Source of the DNA: Darksidea phi
Taxonomy: Eukaryota > Ascomycota > Dothideomycetes > Pleosporales > Lentitheciaceae
Length of the DNA: 64,000 nucleotides
Assembly (NCBI GenBank): GCA_030770425.1
Contig: JASJFT010000078.1
Coordinates: forward strand, 62,001-126,000
Direction: 5' to 3'
Made by a program: the position numbers and the translations under genes. Every line of letters begins with the position of its first letter. Position 1 is the first letter of the stretch. The notes under the pieces were generated by a model that was not told where the DNA came from, ran no database searches, and saw nothing but the letters and a program-made list of their open reading frames with translations. Shown piece by piece: positions 55,651 to 64,000 of the stretch.

Positions 55651-56720
55651 CTGCGATTTTGCTTGTCCTCGCTGCATTGTTGGCGGAAGTATTAAGGCGT
55701 CATGTTTGCCGTCTTGCCCGAATAGCTAGGACAGACGTCTTTCGTGCGACTCGGCCGCAATACGGATAGATGCATGATGTGCACATAGCTTGCGAGTAGG
55801 GAATCAGGATGTTGATCTCCGACGCAGGATTTTCATGTATCCAGTCATTTCAATGCATTTGTAAACAGGTAGTTGGTGCTGCAGATGTCTCTGTTGTTGG
55901 TGCGATATTGCCTCCGTGCATCCCGTGTTCCCCCATCCGTTTAGCGTCAACATTTTCCTCATCTTTCTCACTTTCTCACATCCTCCCTCCGCTGCATCCC
56001 GTTTGCCTTGCCTTAACCCCTCAACAACTTGGGAAATGCGCAGGGATATCCTGGACGGAGTGCTGAGTTGGGTGTCGCAATCTGTATCGGTGGATGCGTA
56101 GAATGATCACAACATAGAGAGGCGATTGAGTAAGGCGTCGAGTGGCTATACCGTATTTTGGGAAGCGGCTACACAAGGGTGACTTAAGGTAATTTGCTGC
56201 TGAGGGCAATAGAGGATGATGCGGCAGGGAATATGTTTCACATTTTGCGCATTGTTGACGGCATAGAAAAGTCGCATATATGTAGCTTACACGCAAGTCC
56301 GCGCTAAGTATTAGCCTGATGTTAGTGGTGATTAACGAGGGCGACAGATGATTTACATAGCCACACGCTCTGCACAGGCCAGCTTACGGGTCTTCAACAG
56401 GACGACGTGGAGCAAGCATAGTACACACATCACCGGTTATACCTAGAAAGGAATAGCAAGTATGAAAGTATAATGCTGCATTTACGCTTTTCGCCCGACC
56501 AAGCACGGTATCATTCCATGCAAAGATAGAAGGCTACGCTTCGCAGAGCCACGCACACATATTCCAATCATAAGGTCCATCCATCTACCCACATAGGGCA
56601 AGGAAGAAGATAGAAACCGGGACCGAGATCACGTACCATATATCCACCTCCCTAACCTATCGGCCTAACGTCGTTAAGGACGATACGAGACGAGAATAGA
56701 AGAGAAGCGCAAAAGCCCTT
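55651..56720. other. intergenic
   Basis: About 1.07 kb between convergent genes. Short frames at 55809-56296 have no support. Confidence 0.45.
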
Positions 56721-57294
56721 CTAAATCTCGTCACCATTAGCACCACCCTCCTCCCCCTCCTCGCCACTACCAAAATGGCCAAAGATGACATTGTCGTCGA
56801 ACACCCTCTCCTTCTTAATCGGACTATCGGTCTTTTTCTTCGCCTTGGTTACGCGGCCGGTCTTGACACCTATACATGCCGCACATTAGCTACCCCTCCT
56901 ACCCTCTTCTGCTCAACATTGCTGTTGGATTGGGGTTGTACTTACCATCGCCCTTAGTCGGCGTCTTCGGAGTCTTGGGCGTTCTCGGACGAGACGGGCT
57001 CGGCACGGGGCCATTGCGACCTGCGGCTTCGGCTTTGAGTTCTTTGGCTTTGGTTTTGGGCTTGCGGAGGAAGCCCTCGATGGCGTGATAGGTAGCTTCG
57101 CCGCCGTAAAGGCGGGCGACTTCGCGGCAGTTGATCTGTATGGCGTGTTAGTAGATCAGGTGTACAGAGGAGGAGGTAGAAGGTAGGTGGTGTTAGGGGC
57201 AGATGTCGTGGATACTTACGTTTCCATCGAAGCTAGCGATGATGGCGGCGAGAACGCGGTCCTTGACCTCTTGATCACCCCACTTGATCGGCAT
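56721..57294 (-). CDS. Small basic protein, probably nuclear
   Basis: Three exons on the minus strand: 57294-57220, 57135-56946 and 56869-56721; 137 residues. The first about 55 residues (MPIKWGDQEVKDRVLAAIIA, then QINCREVARLYG-like text once spliced, read as INCREVARLYGGEATYHAIE) form a helical, Myb/SANT-like start typical of many ascomycete small proteins. A Pro/Thr/Lys-rich linker follows (PRTPKTPKTPTKGD), then a Lys-rich segment TKAKKKTDSPIKKE that can act as a nuclear signal, and an acidic Gly/Glu tail. Splice sites are canonical and phases close. DNA binding is plausible, but the function is unknown. Confidence 0.72.
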
Positions 57295-58404
57295 CGTGAC
57301 TCTACTCAGGATTAATTGACGTCGTTCTCTTCTACACCAAAGCCTCAACATCTTTCGAAACAGTAGAGCTTGAGGCACCCACATCGTACAATCTGACCTT
57401 AAGCTGCCAACCATCGTGCTGCACGAAGAAGAGGTAAGCAAATACTTACAAGATATAGCTGACGTTAAAGGTACACGTTTCGAAGTATGTGGAGCAGATG
57501 TCTCTCTAGAGTTGTCGCTGTAGTCCTTCGTAGTGTATTGGAGGAGAAAAGTGTTGTGTCGTAAGTTCGGCGTCAAGGTGCTTAAATTATACCGTGCGTG
57601 GTGGGGCGTGTAGTGAAGGTGAACGATCGCTGGTCGCTGTTGGCAACGGGCTTGCCACGTCCCACGGCGCTGATCTCATGATTGCGCAGGTGCGTGGTAG
57701 TGGGGCTGGAGAAGTGATAGAGAGGAGGGAGAGGATGAGTGTGCGAGCTGTCATGGCGTTGTGCCGGCTTGCATGTTGAAGCGTTTTTGTGCAACGGGTG
57801 GGCATGCAACTAAGTGCGCATCCTTGACTGAAACGATGCGTGGTGATAGGGACAAATGCAGACACGGGAAGAATCTACAAGATGGATGAAGACAGCTAAA
57901 ACATTTGATAAGAAAAATGATTGTACATGAAAACTGCGCTTCAGTGCGCTTATCGAGGCGCGATATACACTAACTCTATGCTGTCAAGCAGGTACGGCCG
58001 ATGTGCAGTGGAATCGTCTGACTGATTTGTTGCTATGATCTGGGATCCAATTTTCGAGGGGAAAGGGGGAGAATGACTCAAGCATGCGGCAAGTTGCATC
58101 TTCTTCATATTCGCGACGATACGTCGCGCCCTCGCGGAGAAACGCTTCCATGTTGAACTTCTGCGAGTGGGCGGAAGATAACAGGTCCAGGTACAGTATT
58201 CCTTTCCGGCCATACATCGAACTCTATGGAAGGGTGTTGTTGGGGCGATAAAGATGGCTGGAGCATGTATCAACGCGACTCATCCCATTTCGCCCACCTG
58301 ACTGGATCAGCTCTTCAAAGGGCAGGTGGGCGTACCTTGATGGACTGTAGACTTTAGCGTCCAATTGATTCTCGTATCGGAACCGTTATTGCTATCCGAA
58401 ATGC
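57295..58404. other. intergenic
   Basis: 1.1 kb without a supportable gene. A minus-strand frame at 57984-58217 (QKFNMEAFLREGATYRREYE) has protein-like text, but no start context or partner exon. Confidence 0.4.
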
Positions 58405-60264
58405 TCACTTCCTAAGCCACCGCCTCCACCACACCTGCTGCTCCGCTCCCGCCTGTGCATCTTCACTGCTCATCTTCTCGATATCAACATCCCACATCTC
58501 CCTCCTCCGTACAAAAGACGGATGGATACTATCCCTACACTCGCCGCCACAGACGCCACACACCCACCATCGCATCCCACTCTTCAGGTCAGCGTTACAC
58601 CGCCCACAATGCCGTCCATCGACCGGCTTATCCCTTTGTACACTCTCTTTCACCACATGCCCATTGCTGCTGCCAACGCCACCCCCGTCGTTCTGTCTAC
58701 CCCCATCTCCCATTCCAATTCCACCCTCCCGTTTTGCGTTCTTTACTGCAGGCACGCGTCCAAATGCGATATCCCTTGCTAACTGTTGAAACCTACGCTT
58801 TCTCCGTGCCCTCATCTCACCTGAATAATTATTCGCACAACTTGCGCACGTCTCCTGCTCCTCGTTCAGAGCCTTGTCGCCATGGCCTTTACAGGGCCGT
58901 TTGTAGCCGCTCGGGTGTTGGCTAAAGGCAGCGTAGTAGCAAGTGCGGCAGTAGGGCTTGCATTTGGTCGTGTGTCGGCGGCCCGGGAGGGCGGGGAGAT
59001 GGGGTCGGCGCTTACACCACTTTGGTTGATGTATTAGTATTGGTATTTGTTGTTGTTCCCAAAGGAGGCGAAGACTTACCAAGCATATTATCTTATTGCA
59101 GTAAAGACAAGCTTTCCTGGTTCCGTACTGACAACAAGTTTCCTTTAGCTTCGGAACCCTCATTGTCAAGTCGCTGCGCGGATATACAGCTTCCCGTGCC
59201 GCGTGGCAAGTCAAACTCAAATTAACCACATCCTCAAAATGCATGTTATTTACCACGTTCAGTAACAGATGCTCAATGAAGAGTACATCCATTAGTTTCG
59301 ATTCCGGCATGCTGAATTGCCTGTCGGACGCTTTGTATTGCTTCAATTCTGGGATCTCGAAATCCTTGCTCTTGCGTAAGCGGAAGAGTGACTTTTTGAA
59401 GCGGGAGACGGAGAGCCGGAGGTAGGGGAGGAAGGCATCGCCGGCCCAAGCGACGGGGGTGATGATAAGGCAGAGGAGCCAGTAGACGGGACGATAGGCG
59501 TTGAGGAGGCTGTATGCGCTTTCGTCGGAGAAGATGCCGATGTAGGCGATGATGAACTGCATGGTTCTGTCATGTGTTAGGCATTCCCATCCCAAGCTTC
59601 CCAAGAAGAGAGGACCTACACAATCGTAACTCCCAGCGTCCAGTTCCCCACCAACTCCTTACAAACCTTTTTAGGATTACTGTTCCCTCCTTCCAGCACC
59701 GAGATTACCTTGAACAAACTATCATGGCCATCGACGACCTGCCACTTCGTAGCTTTGTTCCCAGTACAGGCGAGGTAATGATTTGGCAGGAAGCGGTCTT
59801 GGAGGTAGAGCCCGTAGCAAGCAAACAGGGCGAGACCAAGATCAATGAAGCCCCAGAGAAAGAGCCAGCGACCGCGCATTGTCTTGATAAGCGCTGTGCT
59901 GAGGAAAGTCCAGGGGGCGATTGATACGAGCTGTGAACTGTCATCAGTATGGTCAACCACCAGTAGGAAGAACCATTCGTCCAAAAGCCCACCAAAACAG
60001 AATCGAAAGAACAGTACTTACAGCAACATACCCCCACCACCACGCCGCTCCCATATCCCCATGCGCATTGTACGGCCACACCTGCAATTCCTCATGCCGC
60101 TCGACCTCCCGCCAATTCATCCAATGCGCCCAAGCTCCCAGCGCGGCCGGAATAACCAAGATGAATTTCCAGCAGTACAGCCATATCCTCGTACACGCCT
60201 CTCTAGTCCGCCAGAGTTCAGTAGGCTGCCAGCCAAAACAGCCGGTAAGAAAGCCCCAGGCCAT
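58405..60264 (-). CDS. Multi-pass membrane protein with F-box-like segment and cysteine clusters
   Basis: Four exons on the minus strand: 60264-60022, 59930-59620, 59566-59080 and 59010-58405; 548 residues. The first about 240 residues contain some five hydrophobic helices, for example WLYCWKFILVIPAALGAWAH, GRWLFLWGFIDLGLALFACY, QFIIAYIGIFSD and VYWLLCLIITPVAWAGDAFL. A segment resembling an F-box follows (DVLFIEHLLLNVVNNMHFED, then LSLTCHAAREA). The C-terminal half is cysteine-rich: CCQYGTRKACLYCNKIIC, CKPYCRTCYYAAF, CASCANN and CGRCNADL with CGVCGGEC, suggesting zinc binding. The 69-nt intron 59011-59079 has TACTAAT and is stop-free and in frame, so a retained form would add 23 residues. Function unknown; it could anchor a ubiquitin-ligase adaptor to a membrane. 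Confidence 0.7.
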
Positions 60265-61044
60265 GCGGGTGATAAATGGTGGCCGAGCAGGAGATTCGGT
60301 AGATGTTGAGGTGTGGTGTGATATAGGTGGTAGCGATAGGAGATGTTCCAGGGAAGGCTAGCGATGATATGGCAGCCCAACGACGGGACGCCAAGATATT
60401 GGTGATAGAAATGGGTGATGCATGTATGATAGCTTGTGGTGCAGGCTCCAGCGAGCAAGTCGAAGTTCACCGGGGGCAATGGTCGTGATTGCCAAAAGGC
60501 TGGTAGGCTGCGAAGTGATGCCTGGTCGGGAGCCTTCCCTCACATGGAACCAACTTCAGCTCAGCCCAGGCATGGTGTCAGGGAATGATTGGCTGCGAGT
60601 TGGAAACGATGAATCAGGTGCACGATGGTCTCGGATGGAGGGATCGAGAGGCAATGCGAGATGGAGGTGTTTAACAGTGCGCATTATGGCACGCTGGATA
60701 AGGACGCAGCAGGGTTTCTTGCTCGCAGCAGGCTGAGGTGAGCCAAGAGTGATGTGGTGAAAGCTACCCCGCTACCTCGTGTAGCTCTCCTTGTGGTTGG
60801 CTGACTGCCCGCTTAACACAGCCACACCGCCTGCACTGTGGCACCTTCTACATCAATCAGACGTTGTCGTGATGAATGGTCGACGGCGCCAGGAATTAAG
60901 GTGTAGCTGCCTACGGTGGCAGCCAATGATTGGCAGCTGGAACATATTCAATAGCGTTCAAACATGAGAAAGCAGGTCAAGTCAATGGGGTCGTAGCATT
61001 TGCGCCAGTGCGCGCTGAACGACATGCTGCCTAGCTGGCTCAAA
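60265..61044. other. intergenic
   Basis: 780 bases between the membrane-protein start and the end of CWC27. No gene recognised. Confidence 0.45.
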
Positions 61045-62556
61045 CTAGGCCTTCATCTTTCTCTTCCCCTTGTCCGCATCCCACTCACTCTTACCCTTTC
61101 GCGCTGCCTTGAGTTCCCTTGCTTTCTCCAGTGGATCAATGACGACCAACTCCTCTTCATTCTTCCTCTTCCATTCCAGATCCTTGCCCAGTCTATCTTT
61201 CGCAAAGCTAAGGGCATGCGACATCCAACCTGTGTCGTCGTCGGACTCTTCTTCATCTTGCTTGTCCCATGCGGTGCATGACTGGCACCCTACTATGAAG
61301 TGTAGATCGCAGGGTACCGCTTCTTCGTCCGCTACGGGCTTGCTTCCATTCGCTTCGCGCGTAGCACTTTCACTCGGTTCGAGAGCTTCAAGTGACTTTG
61401 TCTTATCTGCTGCCGGTGCGGCGGCTTCGAGTTTTGACTTGAACTTGGATAGCATGTCCAGCGCAGCCTGTTCTGAAGCGGCATTGTTGGCCCCGACACC
61501 CCTCTTCCGGCCACGTGTTGTAGTGGCGGGGACCATGGACTCTAGAAGTGACTTTTTCTTGGCCGGCTCCGCATGCTGTGTATTGGTGCTCCGCTTCATC
61601 GACGCCTTGAGTTCTGCTATCTGCGCGTTAACGCGGTCGAGCTTGGACTGCTTCTCCGACTCCGGTGATCGCACCCGCGGCGGTGGTGATTTTGTTTTCT
61701 CTCGAGGAGGTGATTTCGGTGCAGACTTGGGTGCTCGTTGCGGCGATGGAGATCTAGGTGGAGACTTGCGGACAGGTTTTCGAATGGGTATCGCCTTCTC
61801 CTCCTTTGGCACCTCTGGCATTGGCGCGTTGTTGAGCGCAAACGGCGCTTCTTCGCCTGCACTGACCAGCTTCGTGTTGTATTTCGCCTTCTTTATCACG
61901 GGTGCTTCCTCTTCTCCTTCTTCTCCACCAAAGCTCAACAAAGTCTTACCAGCCTTCCTCTTCGGCTTCTTAGCTTTCTTGGCCTCGGGCTCTGTCCTCT
62001 CCGCCCTTTGCACCCTCTTCACCATATCCTCGAACGGGTTGATGATGATCTCGGTGCTAGTAATTCTGCTTGGATACATAGGCCTGTCCTCGCTGCCCTC
62101 CGCAATCTCTGCCTCTGCGATCTTCATCAGGTTGTAGATGGTGTCTCCCACTATCCTGCCAAACATTGTATTCTTCCCCTGCAGCTCAGGCGTGCTCGCA
62201 AGTGTGAAAAAGAACTGGCTGCCATTATCGTCCTTCTTCCCCGTGTTCGCCATGCCCAATAGGCCTCGCCGGTTGAATTTGAGTCGGCTGTGAAACTCAT
62301 CCGCGAAGGGCTCGCCATCGTAGCTGCTCTCCCCACCCTGGCCGGTGCCAGTCGGGTCGCCGCCTTGCAAAATGAAGCCCTTTACTAGGCGGTGGAACAC
62401 GGTGTTGTCATAATAGCCGTCCAAACATAGCTGCAGGAAATTGCGCGATGTGATGGGCGTCTGTTTCGCAAAGAGCTCGAGCTCGAGGTCGCCGGCGGTG
62501 GTGTGTAGGAGGACTTTCGCGGTCGGATTTGGCTCGAGGTTGTAGGTGGAACTCAT
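61045..62556 (-). CDS. CWC27: Spliceosomal cyclophilin Cwc27
   Basis: Single exon, 503 residues. The N-terminal cyclophilin-type PPIase domain spans about residues 12-170: TAGDLELELFAKQTPITSRN, VFHRLVKGFILQGGDPTGTG, FADEFHSRLKFNRRGLLGMA, GSQFFFTLAST and NTMFGRIVGDTIYNLMKI. The usual active-site Arg is kept in FHR. A Lys-rich linker (KKAKKPKRKAGKTLLSFGGE), Ser/Pro/Arg-rich repeats (KSPPRSPSPQRAPKS), a coiled-coil-like stretch and the conserved C-terminal block DDDTGWMSHALSFAKDRLGK follow, diagnostic of Cwc27/SDCCAG10. The protein joins activated spliceosomes with Cwc22. It is divergent from the acyltransferase gene. Confidence 0.93.
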   Translation of the reverse strand: MSSTYNLEPNPTAKVLLHTTAGDLELELFAKQTPITSRNFLQLCLDGYYDNTVFHRLVKGFILQGGDPTGTGQGGESSYDGEPFADEFHSRLKFNRRGLLGMANTGKKDDNGSQFFFTLASTPELQGKNTMFGRIVGDTIYNLMKIAEAEIAEGSEDRPMYPSRITSTEIIINPFEDMVKRVQRAERTEPEAKKAKKPKRKAGKTLLSFGGEEGEEEAPVIKKAKYNTKLVSAGEEAPFALNNAPMPEVPKEEKAIPIRKPVRKSPPRSPSPQRAPKSAPKSPPREKTKSPPPRVRSPESEKQSKLDRVNAQIAELKASMKRSTNTQHAEPAKKKSLLESMVPATTTRGRKRGVGANNAASEQAALDMLSKFKSKLEAAAPAADKTKSLEALEPSESATREANGSKPVADEEAVPCDLHFIVGCQSCTAWDKQDEEESDDDTGWMSHALSFAKDRLGKDLEWKRKNEEELVVIDPLEKARELKAARKGKSEWDADKGKRKMKA

Positions 62557-62883
62557 TGTGGTAAAGGTTGAGCGTGGGTCGCGCCCGTGACGGTTTGGGT
62601 GTGGTCGACTGGTGAGAGTTCTGGAATTCTGCCAGTCAAAGGCGGAATCGGCCGCACGAAGGGAGCTAGTGCTTCTTTCGGACTGGTCGCGGTGCCATGT
62701 GGCTCGACGTCACAACTGCCACCAGGAACGCCTCGGTTTTCCGTCTCCGCTCCAGGACACTGAAAAGACATTAGCACGCCATGTGGGCAACATTCGTATA
62801 AGTCAAACCTATTGCTGCGCTCCTATACCCTCTACCTCTACCTTTTCTCGACCCACTTTACGCACCAGCCCGTGACCGCTAGA
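62557..62883. promoter_or_regulatory. Shared upstream region, CWC27 / ALE1-type gene
   Basis: 327 bases between divergent starts. No factor site was assigned. Confidence 0.4.
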
Positions 62884-64000
62884 ATGCTACCCTTTATCAA
62901 TGCGCGTACGTGTGAGAGCATCAGGCAAGACCAGAATGCGAGCTAACAGACCACGTAGCTTTCGAATATGTTGGCAGTGCACTAGGGACATCTGCAGATG
63001 AGCGTAAGATCCGTGAGGGGTCGTTTTATTCGTCGTCTGATCTGTTGCAGTGAAGCTCGTTTTCTCATTTTACCTATCGTACCCCCTTGCAGCTGTCCTC
63101 AAACGCATACCGGACAAAGAGCCATGGAAAAAGAACGTCTTCATAATAGGGTAATCGATATCCAACCCTCCACCTGAGTCACTTATCGAAGCTAACTTCG
63201 CGCAGTGTTTCCCTATTTTACCTGGTTGGTCTCTTTGATCTATGGACTGGTTTGAGAACCATCTTTATCAGCGCATATGGCGCATATGCCATCGCAGCCA
63301 AGATCAACTCTCCTTACATGCCATGGATTGGTTTCGCCTTCCTCATGGGCCACATGTCCATCAATCACATCATCCGCCAGAGCATCAACGACCCCTCTTC
63401 CGTTGACATCACCGGAGCGCAGATGGTTCTGGTCATGAAACTGACAGCCTTCTGCTGGAACGTGCAAGACGGGCGCCTTCCCGACTCTGAGCTTTCCAAC
63501 TTCCAGAGAGAGCATGCTGTAAGGACGCTTCCGAGCCTTCTTGACTACACTGGATACGTCTTCTTCTTCCCAGCTCTTATGGCCGGACCGGCATTCGATT
63601 ACTGCGACTATGAAAACTATATCACTGCTACTATGTTCACTTTGCCACCCGGTACCGACCCCTCCAAGGCGCCACCCACCCGCAAGAAACGCAAAATCCC
63701 GCGCAGCGGAATGCCAGCTGCTATGAAAGCCGTAATCGGAAGTACTTGGATCTTCGCCTTCCTCAAGTTCTCGTCCTGGTACAACCCGGAGTTGCTCTTG
63801 GGTAATGAGTACATGACATACTGGTTCCCTCGCCGCGTCTGGTTCCTGTACATGCTTGGCGTGACCACTCGCATGAAGTACTACGGTGTGTGGACGCTTA
63901 CGGAAGGTGCATGTATACTTTCAGGCATCGGATACAATGGCATTGACCCCCAGACTGGCAAGGCGAAGTGGGATCGCTTAACAAACGTCAAGCCCTGGGA
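62884..64000 (+). CDS. ALE1: MBOAT lysophospholipid acyltransferase, ALE1/LPT1-type, 5' part
   Basis: Exons 62884-62905 (22 nt), 62959-63003, 63051-63150 and 63206 onward, open to the window end; 321 residues visible. All introns are short, GT-AG, and close in phase. Text is family-typical: FEYVGSALGTSADELKLVFS, SYPLAAVLKRIPDKEPWKKN, FDLWTGLRTIFISAYGAYAI, GHMSINHI, then ELSNFQREHAVRTLPSLLDY and YTGYVFFFPALMAGPAFDYC. Yeast Ale1 in the ER reacylates lysophosphatidylcholine and lysophosphatidylethanolamine (Lands cycle). Several membrane helices are visible; the MBOAT catalytic His lies beyond the window, so activity cannot be checked. Confidence 0.92.

Noticed and set aside
57984..58217. 77-codon minus frame with protein-like text
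   Set aside because: No promoter, partner exon or recognisable family; length is within chance expectation.
61070..62137. 355-codon plus-strand frame
   Set aside because: Ser/Leu-rich antisense shadow of CWC27.
1..64000. Biosynthetic gene cluster, CRISPR array, rRNA genes
   Set aside because: No PKS, NRPS, terpene synthase or P450 text, no regularly spaced repeats with spacers, and no rRNA-like sequence seen. The oxidase and zinc-cluster regulator are 43 kb apart and unrelated in layout.

Overview
The window is nuclear DNA of a filamentous ascomycete (Pezizomycotina, perhaps Dothideomycetes). Genes are split by short introns (45-80 nt) with GT-AG borders and CTAAC/CTGAC-like branch sites. 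Recognisable products are fungal: a Zn(II)2Cys6 regulator, HET-domain remains, AIM9/APH-type kinases, a GH18 chitinase, an expansin-like protein, an L-amino-acid oxidase and an MBOAT acyltransferase. Exon borders below were worked out by hand from reading-frame continuity and splice signals. No transcript or database search was available.

Layout. 1-2.8 kb: a broken DUF7924 relic, intact TIM8, and a decayed protein-kinase pseudogene. 4.3-22.6 kb is a mostly intact, gene-dense block: AtuA/DUF4387 protein, Zn2Cys6 factor, catalytically degenerate RNase III-domain protein, expansin-like protein, BMT2 and uL23 (divergent pair), HTD2-like dehydratase with a long C-terminal extension, GH18 chitinase (divergent from HTD2), a broken small secreted cysteine-rich protein, and an ABHD11/IMO32-like hydrolase with an unusual splice junction. 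22.7-33.7 kb is a graveyard: a decayed secreted Apple/PAN protein with a 39-nt minisatellite, AT-rich DNA, a short element with a 15-bp target-site-like duplication, and side-by-side broken AIM9-like kinase and HET genes. 33.8-36.3 kb is one large nuclear-looking fungal protein. 36.3-49.4 kb is about 13 kb without an intact recognisable gene, but with at least two decayed coding regions (40.4-41.0 and 45.3-46.1 kb) and a suspicious long frame at 47.8-48.9 kb. 49.5-64 kb returns to intact genes: a small conserved protein, a five-exon L-amino-acid oxidase, a small secreted protein, a small basic nuclear-type protein, a multi-pass membrane protein with an F-box-like segment and cysteine clusters, CWC27, and the 5' part of an ALE1/LPT1-type acyltransferase running off the end.

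Functionally the intact genes are mostly housekeeping (mitochondrial import, ribosome and rRNA methylation, splicing, mitochondrial fatty-acid synthesis, phospholipid remodelling) mixed with secreted wall-active proteins. No biosynthetic cluster, CRISPR array, rRNA or convincing tRNA was seen. The most distinctive features are the number of genes broken by point nonsense changes that could be C-to-T (or G-to-A) transitions, as repeat-induced point mutation would produce, and a short dispersed element present in two inverted, diverged copies 28.4 kb apart.
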